From Dictyophora rubrovolvata (Eukaryota > Basidiomycota > Agaricomycetes > Phallales > Phallaceae), in NCBI GenBank assembly GCA_029959195.1, contig CP114120.1:2604001-2668000 (forward strand): 64,000 nt of DNA, in the 5' to 3' direction. A model generated the notes under the pieces. It saw only the letters and a program-made list of their open reading frames with translations. It was not told where the DNA came from and did no database searches. This document shows, in pieces, positions 49,765-59,841 of the stretch. How positions within the stretch are numbered: the first letter of the stretch is position 1; each line of letters starts with the position of its first letter. The translations under genes and the position numbers were made by a program.

Positions 49765-51017
49765 TTACAACGTGATGCCTAAATCCTTCAAACGATACCG
49801 TTCTTGAGTGAGATGCCACTCTCTAACAAAGACAAATACGTTTATAAACAAACAGGGATAAAATGACGATGAGCAACTTACACGTATCCCATTTCCCAAG
49901 TTCTCCACGCTTTCAACGCACCAGGGTTATCTGCTAAGACTGCGTAAATGTTTTGCCTTGCCAGTTTTAGCTCGTCGACGAGCTCCATGCAAGTTTCATA
50001 TGGTGATTTTTTATCGTTCTTGGCACGATTGTTGACATATGTCCCTGTTTCGTCTGCCATCTCCTCTTTATGAAAACTGTATTTGAATTATCCTCGTCAA
50101 AAATCACATAACATTTATAGTCTCGTTAAAAAGCTTACGATAATAGGTCATTGCAGATATCTACCCAGAAGTTCATATCAGGTAGAGCTTGAATGATTTT
50201 GATCATATCGAAACCCCCGCTCTTCACGAATCCCAACAAAGAATATCCGACAGCGAGACCTGTCAAATCGCGAATATACCATGGGAAACGCTCAATTCCA
50301 TTTTTCAATGGAATGTTTTTTAGCTCTGGTTCAATGCAAGATCCAGTTATGAAATTGAGCGTGGAGTTAAAAATGGCACTGGCAGCTAAGGGATCATATA
50401 AGTCCCACATTCGATCCAACACTTTCGTGAGCGCCGTGAGGGCGGGATCTAGTTGAGGCTGATGCCGAAGAAGTCGCGAACCAAATTCACGAAAAGGAAG
50501 AGGGTCTTTAATAACGCCCTCATCCACGTAGATAGCGAGCCTTTTTTTTTAAAAAAAAAGATGATTAATGATTTTATGGTCTGATAATTTGTGGGGCTTT
50601 TTACCAGGTGAATAATCCAAGATCATTTTTCTCATCTAGCGTGCAATTATGGTATGCGATCTGAAACGAATAAGGTCCAGTTAAGAACGCAGAGGTAATT
50701 TTTTAGCTCACTTCAACAAGAGATGCGGCAAAGCGGGTAATTCGTTTTGATTGTTTGCATTCTACTCCATAGGCATATAAACTATTTTCGATGTAGTCTT
50801 CCAAAGCCTTGTTAACAGGGTTAATACCCGTTGGTACGAAGTCCATGTCCTCGAGCAACTTTTTCACGATGGCTGTGACTTGCTCTTAACATCGAGAATT
50901 AGACTAGACAAATGTCCAAAGATATTGCATGAATGACGTACTCGGTTGATATTTCGGGGTGTAGTCATTTAACCCTTTTGATTGAAAGCTAGAAGAGACA
51001 GATGATTGCTTGTCCAT
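49765..51017 (-). CDS. Tri5-family (trichodiene synthase-like) sesquiterpene synthase
   Basis: Complement of exons 49765..49822, 49882..50076, 50139..50540, 50605..50660, 50712..50884 and 50942..51017 totals 960 nt, or 319 residues. The family pattern is clear: CTLDEKNDLGLFTWLAIYVDE, then ERFPWYIRDLTGLAVGYSLL, and the NSE metal-binding motif NDLLSFHKE at 232-240. The C-terminus keeps the paired RY residues (TQERYRLKDLG). The Asp-rich motif sits at residues 108-109 as DEGVIKD rather than DDxxD. The enzyme should ionise and cyclise farnesyl diphosphate to a sesquiterpene; the product cannot be read from sequence. The 319 residues are shorter than ascomycete trichodiene synthase (about 380) but usual for basidiomycete members. 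It converges with the P450 gene. Confidence 0.9.
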
Positions 51018-51678
51018 CAGATGTTCAATGAAATCTCAGGGGCTCGTCCTCTGGTTTTCGAAAAGTATGAGGTTGACACGAGTTTTATATATATAATTTC
51101 GATACACTTATTATGATAGTAGCGGCTCCGGTAAAATGCTACGGCACTATCTACTCGATTGTACCGCCATTGAAGACCATGGCACAGGGGAATAGTGCAG
51201 GATGACGGTGCCTCTTTTGGGGAGGTTTGCATTTTCAAAATGTTCCGCGTTGGCACGGTGCAGCCGAATTTCTTAACCCAGAGCACGAAAATTTGAAGCC
51301 CATGATATACCAGAAGTGTTGAGGTTACGAAACCGATAATTGTATTTTGACCTCATCAATGGATCGGCACAGATCTGTAAGATACGTAACAATGGTGCCC
51401 TATCTGCTTTTAGACCAGTATCGCCCAAGAGTAGGCTTGTCCAATATCTGCAACGGTTTAGAAAGGCCCGTAACTTCCTGCAGAAAACTGATTACTACTC
51501 AATCAGAATATCGAGAATCGAATGGATGATTGGTAAGTACCTGACACGCTGTCCCTAATTTGCAACAGATTATGTCTTCAGTATAACCACTTGCTCCGTT
51601 CATGAAGTTGATTGAGTTAAATAACTCGGTATGTCCGCTTCACGGTGTGCGGTGACGGTGACCGAAATATAACTGTCC
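51018..51678. other. intergenic, upstream of terpene synthase
   Basis: This contains the presumed promoter of the terpene synthase gene. I see no gene or repeat up to the inverted-repeat unit. Confidence 0.45.
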
Positions 51679-52356
51679 TACGTCTCCCCCAGCAAAGTTT
51701 AGGCGCTCGATACTAAATCGAGTAACCAAATTTCCGCGCATGTCGTCAACCAATGAGACGCATCCGAGGCTCTTCTCGCTCGATGATCACCCTCTAATTA
51801 TACGTTATATGGACGGTAGATCAGAGTAACGGTATGGTCTGATAGATCAGTGGGATGTGTGAAATTATCTCTTTCAGACTGTCTTAAGTTCAATCCCCGG
51901 TGCCCTCCTGTTTTTTTGCCGTCGCACGAAGGTGAATAAGTTATTCAGTTAAAGCTTCTCTTGGGAAATTTAGACCACTTGAATTTAACCTTGAGTCAAA
52001 ATCTCTCATTTTCATGATTTTAGTGTTTGAAGTCCTTGATCTCTAGCCGGAGGAGGTTCCCTGTAAGTACAGGGTCTTGTACCAGCTTGTACTTTGTGTC
52101 AAGAGCTCCAAAAAGAGGCGGTCTGAAATTTAAATGCTTCACTTGTGGTTGCTTCAAAACTTCCTTCCCGGATTCTTTTACCTTCTTTGTTATATTCATA
52201 AAAGACTTCCTCATTATTTACATTGAACTTTGCATGCACTTTTTCTTAAAAAAGTTTAATCTTGCTGTTCGCGAACTATAGCCCTCAACGAAAGGCAGGC
52301 GTGCGAACTTTTAGCCGAACTTGGATGAGCGCCTAAACTTTGCTGGGGGAGACGTA
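51679..52356. mobile_element. candidate non-autonomous DNA element with 30-bp terminal inverted repeats
   Basis: A 30-base block at 51679..51708 (TACGTCTCCCCCAGCAAAG then TTTAGGCGCTC) recurs as its perfect reverse complement at 52327..52356. The 678-bp unit has no transposase; internal frames are short. A clear target-site duplication was not found at the immediate ends. This fits a MITE-like or deletion-derivative DNA transposon, but an unrelated inverted duplication is possible. Confidence 0.55.
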
Positions 52357-53487
52357 AGGCTGCTCCGAAATATCTACTCGGTAACAACGAATGCTATTCC
52401 AACGTAAATGGAATTTCAACCAGTGACAAATGTTGTTGAAAAAATCAAAACGACCCTGTCTAGATTTTTCTTTTCGATGAGGCACTATTGAGGCAAGCTC
52501 GTTGAGCGCTGTAGAAAAAAACAAGGCAGACAATGAATTAATGATGCGCGAGCGCTCAAGCGGAGTTGGAAAGTGCACTTTTCGCGTGATTATGTATCCC
52601 TTACAAAGCTGTTTGCCCGTTCGCTGCTCTGAGCCTCTGAGCTCTTGTCGCTTGTTTGAGAAGTGATAGACCCTCATCTTTGTAGTTTCAGACTGAGGCC
52701 AAACAGAAGGAGACAGAAGTTAGTCCCGCAAAATTGTATAGCTCAAATTTGTTCAACTTTAACACCTGAACCCAAATTGTTAGGCTTCGCTCTATGGCTT
52801 TGCTGCAATGTCCGCATGCAAATTGATAAAAATGTCTTGATGATTCCCTTCAAGATACAAACGAGGCGCTCCGACCATCCAGACTCATGATATCCCGAGT
52901 GTAACACTTTTAAGTTTTCCAAATGGGACTTCTTGCTGTGCAAACGGAAGAGGCTTGACTATTTTGAGTTACATTTGACGAATATTTGTGGTTCGTGCTG
53001 TACCGGACGTCAATGAAAGCGAGATATAGCTCAACGCGCCCCCCCTTATGTCCCATTGTACAGGAACTTTTCATCGTTTTCATCGGAGGCACTTTATTTT
53101 ACAGAGTTTATGTTCGGTTCCCGCAATTGCACAGACGATAACAAGGCTTTACCAAAATGATAAGGATCAAGTTGCCACATTTCGCGATCAAGCTGATGTC
53201 ATATCTCATTTCTGCAGAATGCTTGGAGCGGGGTTGGTAATGCAACCAATTATCATCTGTAGTAACTTCTCCGCTAATTATTCATAGCGGCGCGGCCCGA
53301 AGAGTGCCAGAATACAACAAAACAGAAGGCAAAGTTATTTGCGCCGGCGTCTGTTAGTATGAACTTGTTTGCCGAATGAGTATCCACCTTATCTAATTGA
53401 TCGGTAGATTAACCAACGAATTCGGTTACACGCTGTGCAACCTTTTCTTTCGTCTCGCAACTTGGTGGCACGTTCTATCCTACCATT
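52357..53487. other. intergenic
   Basis: No gene is supported. Open frames such as 52333..52677 (-) and 53048..53287 (+) lack family resemblance. Confidence 0.45.
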
Positions 53488-54500
53488 ATGTCCGGAAAAA
53501 TGTCTTCAAATGATTGGTCAAGCAAGAAAAAAGTACGATTTGTAAATGCGGAATCTTCAAATGATGATGGCAGAAGTCCACTGAGTGCCCTGGAATTGGG
53601 AAATCCGTCCCCCGGCACCTCCCCTGCTGAAGAAGTTTCTACTCTTTCTGGAAATGGGATGTCGACGACGACACACTATGCAGAAACTACTCTCGAACCA
53701 ACACCTAATCTCACCAAACAAACGACGGCTTCCCACAGGAAACTGTTCGGACTGAATAGAAACTCGCAACCACATACGAATCGTGAGAGCTTTCAAAAAC
53801 TACTGGCTCGATCTATTCGAACTTATGCTACCAATAAATCCAATAAATCATAGCAAACAATCGTTTTGATTATGAAAACAAGTACTCTCAAGATAGGTCC
53901 GGGGAAGAGCTTGCTGACAATGCTCGTGTTTGGTTAACGTACCTTGACGAAGGCGATGCGTACGATCGTGATAAAGTCGAGGGATGGAAAGAGATTGTGG
54001 ACGTTCTCCTCGTTTTTGTAAGTGGAATGCCACCTGTACATTATAACCTTTGAAGCTTAGTATATTTCCTAGGCTGGTTTATTCTCTGGTGTCATAACGA
54101 CGTTTGTTTCTCAATCTTCGCAAAGTCTACAGCAGGACTACACTCAAGTTTCCGTGTCTCTACTTTTCGAAGTAGTTCAACTATATCGTGCCCATGTCAG
54201 TGGAACGCCCATAACCGATGTCCCTAGTTCTTCGTTTACACCTGATTCTCCGTCTATCCCCTCGACAAACGCGTTTTTGGTAAACGGACTAGTCTTGCGA
54301 TTAGCTTATCCACTGCGTTATTTACCGTTCTTACGAAACAATGGCTTTATTATTACATGTCCTCCGTTCCAGGGACAGCTCGTGAAAAAGTAAGGGCAAG
54401 ACATTTCCGATTCCGCGGTCTCGATTTGTGGAAAGTCGGACTCATCGTGGATCTCCTTCCAGTCCTGCTGCATCTCGCACTCGGTGTTTTCCTGTTGGAG
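53488..54500 (+). pseudogene. DUF6535 membrane protein, truncated and frameshifted
   Basis: Exons 53488..53782, 53854..54017 and 54073..54500. After a disordered N-terminus (KKKVRFVNAE) comes the DUF6535 signature: ADNARVWLTYLDEGDAYDRD, VDVLLVFAGLFSGVITTFVS, and TSLAISLSTALFTVLTKQW. Between VNG and TSLAIS, near 54287, the frame changes. Compared with the usual VNGLWFTSL pattern about ten bases appear deleted. The third exon ends at a good donor after LHLALGVFLLE, but no continuing exon is visible before the repeats that follow, so the 3' part is lost or displaced. DUF6535 proteins are an expanded agaricomycete family of unknown function. Confidence 0.75.
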
Positions 54501-54576
54501 GTACGACACGATCGCACTAGACGATAGATAGTAGATTAGAGTATATTACATACACATCACGCGTTGCGTCTAATAG

Positions 54577-54659
54577 CCTGAGGCGGTCAAAAGACCGTAG
54601 CACCTCAGGTATGTAAACAGCCTCTCTTAATATGACGTCTTTTGACCGTAGCACCTCAG
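54577..54659. repeat. short hairpin and 16-bp direct repeat
   Basis: The segment 54577..54609 has paired arms CCTGAGG/CCTCAGG outside and CGGTC/GACCG inside. The 16-mer GACCGTAGCACCTCAG at 54593..54608 recurs at 54644..54659. It sits immediately downstream of the truncated DUF6535 gene and may be the end of an inserted element. Confidence 0.5.
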
Positions 54660-54739
54660 TGCTCGTTCAACACCTTATCTATCGCAACCTAACCTCTGAT
54701 CAACCATTATTTGCCGATGTACAACTAAGGTAGCAATCC

Positions 54740-55594
54740 TTGCAAAATTTGTTTGAGAAATTCTCTCATTCCATATCAACCTTCAATCCCTCATGCGTCT
54801 CCTCAGAGAAACTACACTCATTCCGATTAGATATTCTGTGCGTAGACGCATTCTGGAAACCTCCTATGATCCTTCCAACCCGGGTATGTGCGTGTAAGAG
54901 TCTGGACTCTTATCCGAGTTCCCCGAGTCGGAGACTACAGACGTAGTCAGCTTGTCTTACTTTCATTTATTCTTTGTCTTTATTAATAGCTTCTTTCCAT
55001 AAGTTTCCTTTTATTTCTTATTAGATAATCTTTCTTTTTCTTATAAATACTCGAGATGTAGATATTTTATTCTTTAGCTTCTAATTCTACGAAGGTTACT
55101 ACACTCATTGTTGTCTGATCCTCGTTTTATCTGAAGTTCTTGTGTAAAAGTCTTCTGACTTTTATCTTGAAATACTCTGGAATTATTCCTACGAAATCGG
55201 TCACTTCCCCTTCATAAAATGCCAAGACCTTTTGCCCATGTATCAATGGTGTTTGCGAGATTTCACGGAAACTCGTCGAATCATGCGGTCCTCCATGATC
55301 ATACCTTTGTTCATGCCCCAAAATCACGCACGCCTTAGTTCAATTATTCTTGACGATCCCGCTGCCGTACATCATTTGTCAAAATGTCTTCATAACCTCA
55401 TCTTCAGGTCTAGCGATGAACGCCTTAGAAGAAAATATCTATACCCAAACCTATTACGTTTCTTCAAGTCCGTGCACCCCACTGATCCATTGTTTGAGGT
55501 TCTCTGCCACACATCGATAATAGCTCAAGTATGGAGATTGTTCGTGAAGAACGACGACACCTATGTCGCAAAAATCCCAAATAGGTTTATTTAG
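54740..55594 (+). pseudogene. remnant gene interrupted by a solo LTR
   Basis: A frame from 54740 (QNLFEKFSHSISTFNPSC...) runs to a good donor GTATGT at about 54885. A second frame from 55232 to 55594 (ILDDPAAVHHLSKCLHNL, RFFKSVHPTDPLFEVLC) lies beyond the LTR at 54893..55166. The LTR therefore sits inside what looks like an intron or broken exon of one gene. It could be the displaced 3' part of the DUF6535 gene, but I do not recognise the sequence. Confidence 0.35.
54893..55166 (+). mobile_element. solo LTR, copy 2
   Basis: This is a reverse-orientation copy of the LTR at 25831..26104 and of the same length (274 bp). It starts TGTAAGAGTC and ends GACTTTTATC, where copy 1 has TTACA. Internal differences amount to about three substitutions. 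No target-site duplication is visible at this copy, and its 3' terminus has mutated or been altered. Confidence 0.85.
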
Positions 55595-56987
55595 CATTAT
55601 AATCCTAATAAGGCATGTCAGGCGCCAAGGCAGTTTATAATGTATTATTTTGAACTCAAGGCTACGACAAACCTTAAAGATGGATTTATCATTCATGAAC
55701 CTAGTTTTTTAGACATAGGATTGATTTTCAAGATGCTAACAGGTTTATTTATGCACATTCAGGACGAGGGTGAATTTTAAGATGTTCACAGGTTTATTAA
55801 TGCAGGTCTAGGTAAACTCAAGCTAAAACATTGGCCGATTTGGTTTTTAAACACTTCCCGAAAAAAAATTAGAACCAAATAGATTGTTTATATTGCTTTG
55901 GTTGAAATACCATACGATATGTATATAAAGTCAATATTATTATGTTATTAGGTTCTAAATTAACATCTATCTAAAGTCTGTTTACTTGATGGGAATTAAA
56001 TCGTGGTAATTACATATTTATACTTGGTTGTCAGAACATCGTTAGAATTTCAAAATCAGTGCACCGTCAAGCTAAATGAAAACAAGGTTATACGCTTATA
56101 TTACTCTTTGCCACCAGTCTTAAGAGATGACAAATTACTTACCTCTCATACTACTAGAGCTGATAATAGTGGGACTGTCAGGTCTTTTGCTGGCAATGTC
56201 ATTGCAAGACAGTTCTCCGCCATGAGCTGTGTGTGCTTGAACAGACTCAAGTTGACCTGGTTCACTGTATCTGAAATGGGATTCACTTTCTGAGTGGCTA
56301 TTACAGCTATTGTGTTGTCAGGGTCGAAGACAAATCTTTGCAGCCTTCATAGCTGGTACTAATTTAAGACCTTAATAATAATCAAGTTGATTTTTCAAAC
56401 TAACAATAAAAAAAAATAACACACCCTTCGTAGGTTCATCCAATACAATCAGATTACATCTAACAATAAGCTCGCATCCCAACTGACCTTTCTCATTCCA
56501 CCATCACTTATTCCAATCCAAATATCTATGACGCTGTTTAAATCTAGGACACTAAAATGACACTTGAGTTTGTAATCTTCTTTCTAAAAAGTCTTCAATC
56601 TTAAGAGTGAGTTACCTGAGCAACCAATTTGGGGATGGAAATAGCAGATGAGACTGAAAATGAGGAGATGTGGATGAGACTTCTTAATAGTAGAAGGGCG
56701 TTGACATACGTTTTTGGGTTAGCATAACTATCCAATTATCTGTAGTACAATTGTATTACTAAAAATTCCATTCTAAGTCAAGAAATGATATTTATGAATC
56801 ACTTACAATAACCATTCACAGCTGAACACTGTAATGGGGAACCAAGAAGAGCTATGACAGTAACAGGAGAAGGGAAACAGCGGAGCATGAAAAAAATTAA
56901 GGCACTCTTTAGCAAGAGTTACGATTGAGTATCTATTCTTATATTTGGTAGTTGATAGCCAAACAAACCAAAACTCAACGCTGTACC
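55595..56987. other. AT-rich intergenic stretch
   Basis: No gene is supported. Two imperfect repeats of a segment containing CAGGTTTATT lie at about 55725..55810. Base composition is visibly more AT-rich than in the first 50 kb, suggesting decayed transposon sequence. Confidence 0.4.
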
Positions 56988-57641
56988 ATGCCATACTCTA
57001 CATCCGTTTTCCAGCCTTGTTCTCCTGGAAATACTATCATTCCTGAGACAGAATCTCAAGTTTCAAGTCAGGATAGTATATCCGACCACTCTCCTATTTT
57101 TCCAACTTCAGAATCATATTGGGACTTGGATGAAGGTGGAGTTGGTCGACAGAGATTAGTAGCTGAAATTCCTTTAAGTCGTATTGGTATGTTTGATATC
57201 TTATATATGGATTATTACTTCAAATTGTGATAGGTGCCACACCTGAAAGACTTATCAATGTCTCGAAGCGTTTGCAGGATCTTCAGGATCTTGAAAATCA
57301 TAATGAATCCCAGCATGGCAACGAAGGAAGTGATAGTGTACATGCCATGATAAGTCAATATTAGTTGATATTTGCCTAATTAAGTTTTACAATAGGATGT
57401 CTCTCCTGGAACCAATTTGAATATTGGACATGAAGTGGAAGAAAAAGAAGATACGCTAATACTCATTATTGCCATGGAGCTCATCAAAGAGTTAAGGAAA
57501 TCTATAAAGGAATTGCAAGTTATGTATGAGATAATGCAAGAAAATCACGAAGTTCAGAAAAAGGAAGAAGTAATACGACTAACAGCATACAATGATATCT
57601 TGCGTAGTTTGACTAGTTGTGATTGTTATGAACTTCAATAG
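56988..57641 (+). CDS. small hypothetical protein with C-terminal coiled coil
   Basis: Exons 56988..57186, 57234..57337 and 57396..57641 total 549 nt, or 182 residues. Both introns have good borders and the frame closes. The N-terminal half is Ser/Pro-rich and acidic. The C-terminal third (ELIKELRKSIKELQVMYEI, then HEVQKKEEV) is strongly helical with heptad-like spacing and ends with CDCYELQ. I recognise no family. It lies next to the unknown multi-exon minus-strand gene in an eroded region, so it may be element-associated. Confidence 0.5.
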
Positions 57642-57747
57642 TATAATAATAATATTGTTATTAAGTTGATTGATTAAAATTTGACAAATGTATATCTATC
57701 ATAAAGAATTTAAATGAGATGTCAAATACTAAATGAAACTAAGTCTA

Positions 57748-59841
57748 TTAGTTTTTTTGTTTATTTTTCCCTTTCCGTCCATTACCTTTCCTGACATCAT
57801 CGGAAGTGTCTTTATCAGCTACAGCATTCAAATTAGCCCTTGATCTTAATCTGCGGGTGCAGGCTTCAGTATCTGCTGTATCACTACTGCGTTTTTGTCT
57901 GCCATGGGTAGCTTGTAACACATCTGGGTCTGGATTATCTGCAGTATGATAGCCATATACGGTCATAGCTGCAGGTCTCGTACTTGTGGATAGACTAGAA
58001 GCCTGAGATGCAGCAGAAACACGAGATACAGCAGAAGTGCAAGATGCAGTAGAAGGCATGGCAGAAGCTGGAGGTGCGGTAGAAGTTGAAGATGCAGTAG
58101 AGTGTGCAGAAGCTTGGGGTATGGTGGGCTCTGGAAGCTCAGGGGAAGCCGGTGCAGGAGAAGCTGGAAGTGCAGGAGACACAGAAGCTTGAGGTCTAGT
58201 GAAAGCTTGTGGCATAGCACCAGGGGCTGGAGATGCAGTAGAGGATGTAGGTATAGTTTCATTCTGAAAACATTATAAATGATTTAATACAATTATAATC
58301 TAAATATATCTTACTCTGATAGCATTTGCATGTCTAGATATCATACGAGGACGCGCATGTGATCTTGGCTGAGGTACAGTCTCAGTATCCTGAGATATAT
58401 CATATAGTAAGATAATAGATGTCTGTAAGATGTAAGATATACTTACATCCATTTGATGTTGACAATCCTTGTAACAATCCTCACGACAATCCTCATCCTC
58501 ATTCATTTCCCTCATCTCTTGGCCATTTTCCTTGTTTTCATAATCGGAATCTCCCATGATTTTCCTTGTTTCTTCTGTATCGGAATCGACATTTTCAATA
58601 GCTTTTTGATTTTGAGGATACAACAACTGATTGATCCATTCTAGCGTACTTTTTAGCCGACTAAATTTACTTCTTTTCCCGCAATATTCCATATAGTTAT
58701 CAAAGAAGGTATGATAACTCACACCATGTTCGGGGATACTAGCATTGAATTGTTTATCCTCAGAGAGGGCACAATGAAGCTAAGGGTCATGGATTAGCTT
58801 CATGAATATAAGTGTTCATAATAAAAATTGAGACTTTACCAGCATTGTGACAGTTGCTAACATGGTGGGAGTAACTTCCTTTATTCCCCAGTTAATTCCG
58901 ATAGGAGGTTGACCACCAGATGTGCCTTTTCTCACTGTTTTAAGCTCATTTAAACTGACTTCACCATAATATAATAAGCAATAAGCCTGGTAGGGTTTCT
59001 GGCAGTTATTATTGTTCTTATAATATAGTGAACTGCTTACCCGAACTATAGCCATATTATGAAACAGCCTAGTCTGATCAGGATACTCTTTATTGAAATG
59101 AAAGTTCTCGTATGCTACTGGTGCTGCCCAGTGATAGCTTCCAGTACCATCTTCCTTTTGGGACTATCTATTTAATTTACGTCTTTCCTCCATATTATCA
59201 ATATCAATATTTAAACTCTTAAATATCTTGCTTAACCCTTTGCATATATGAGAGATAGCAGTTGCTCGTTGTTCCTGCATTCCATTAATGAACTATATAT
59301 AGTTAATTATAAGTCTTGAATGTTGCACATGAATAAACACCTTGTTTCGGAACCCTTCATCACTAAAACAGCCATGTAATGATTCCAGCACGAACGCTTT
59401 CAGATCACGCAATTGACCTTGCAGCATGTGTTTTTTGACATACCGATCCTTAGACCTGTATCTTGGATCCTCCTCAACCGTGAAAGCCTTTTCTTGGTCA
59501 TGAAGCCACAATGATACTGTCAGAGAATATCGTTTTCCGAGACCCCCAAATACTTCTCGTTCTCTTTTAGGAAGGTCATCCTGAGGCCTCTTTTTCCTCT
59601 TGTTCAGGGTTCTCACTGTTTCTTCCAAATCCTTAACCTTTTTTTCAAGCGCCATCTCTGATGCTGTTCTACCTATATCGGCCCTGAGATCATGGGCCGA
59701 CTAAAAAGGGTTAGTGTAAAATGGATTTGTATTTTTAAACCTTATCCCGAGTGCTTCTCTCGCCCTTCTTATGGAATCACAACCATTAACAGCATAAGCC
59801 TTGTCATCACTTTCATATGCTGGAGCAGTGAATTGCGGCAT
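57748..59841 (-). pseudogene. multi-exon gene of unknown, agaricomycete-type family; degenerate
   Basis: Complement of exons 57748..58263, 58315..58389, 58447..58779, 58840..58998, 59041..59292, 59341..59700 and 59741..59841. The order is: a coiled N-terminus (LEKKVKDLEETVRTLNKRKK), a middle part with FHFNKEYPDQTRLF, GINWGIKEVTPTMLATVTML and HTFFDNYMEYCGKR, an acidic stretch, and a long Ala/Ser/Pro-rich tail with a basic end (KGNGRKGKNKQKN). The GIxWGxxEVTP pattern recurs in agaricomycete proteins of unknown function. A TAG stop lies in frame after RRKLNR near 59180. Exon lengths sum to two over a multiple of three, with the mismatch at the first intron. I therefore treat it as degraded, though a different splice model could rescue it. 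Confidence 0.5.

Noticed and set aside
51830-51915. tRNA-like sequence with TAGATCAGTGG (A-box-like) and GTTCAATCC (B-box-like)
   Set aside because: No acceptor stem pairs with GGTGCCCTCC at its 3' side and no anticodon arm forms. It may be a tRNA-derived fragment but is not a tRNA gene.
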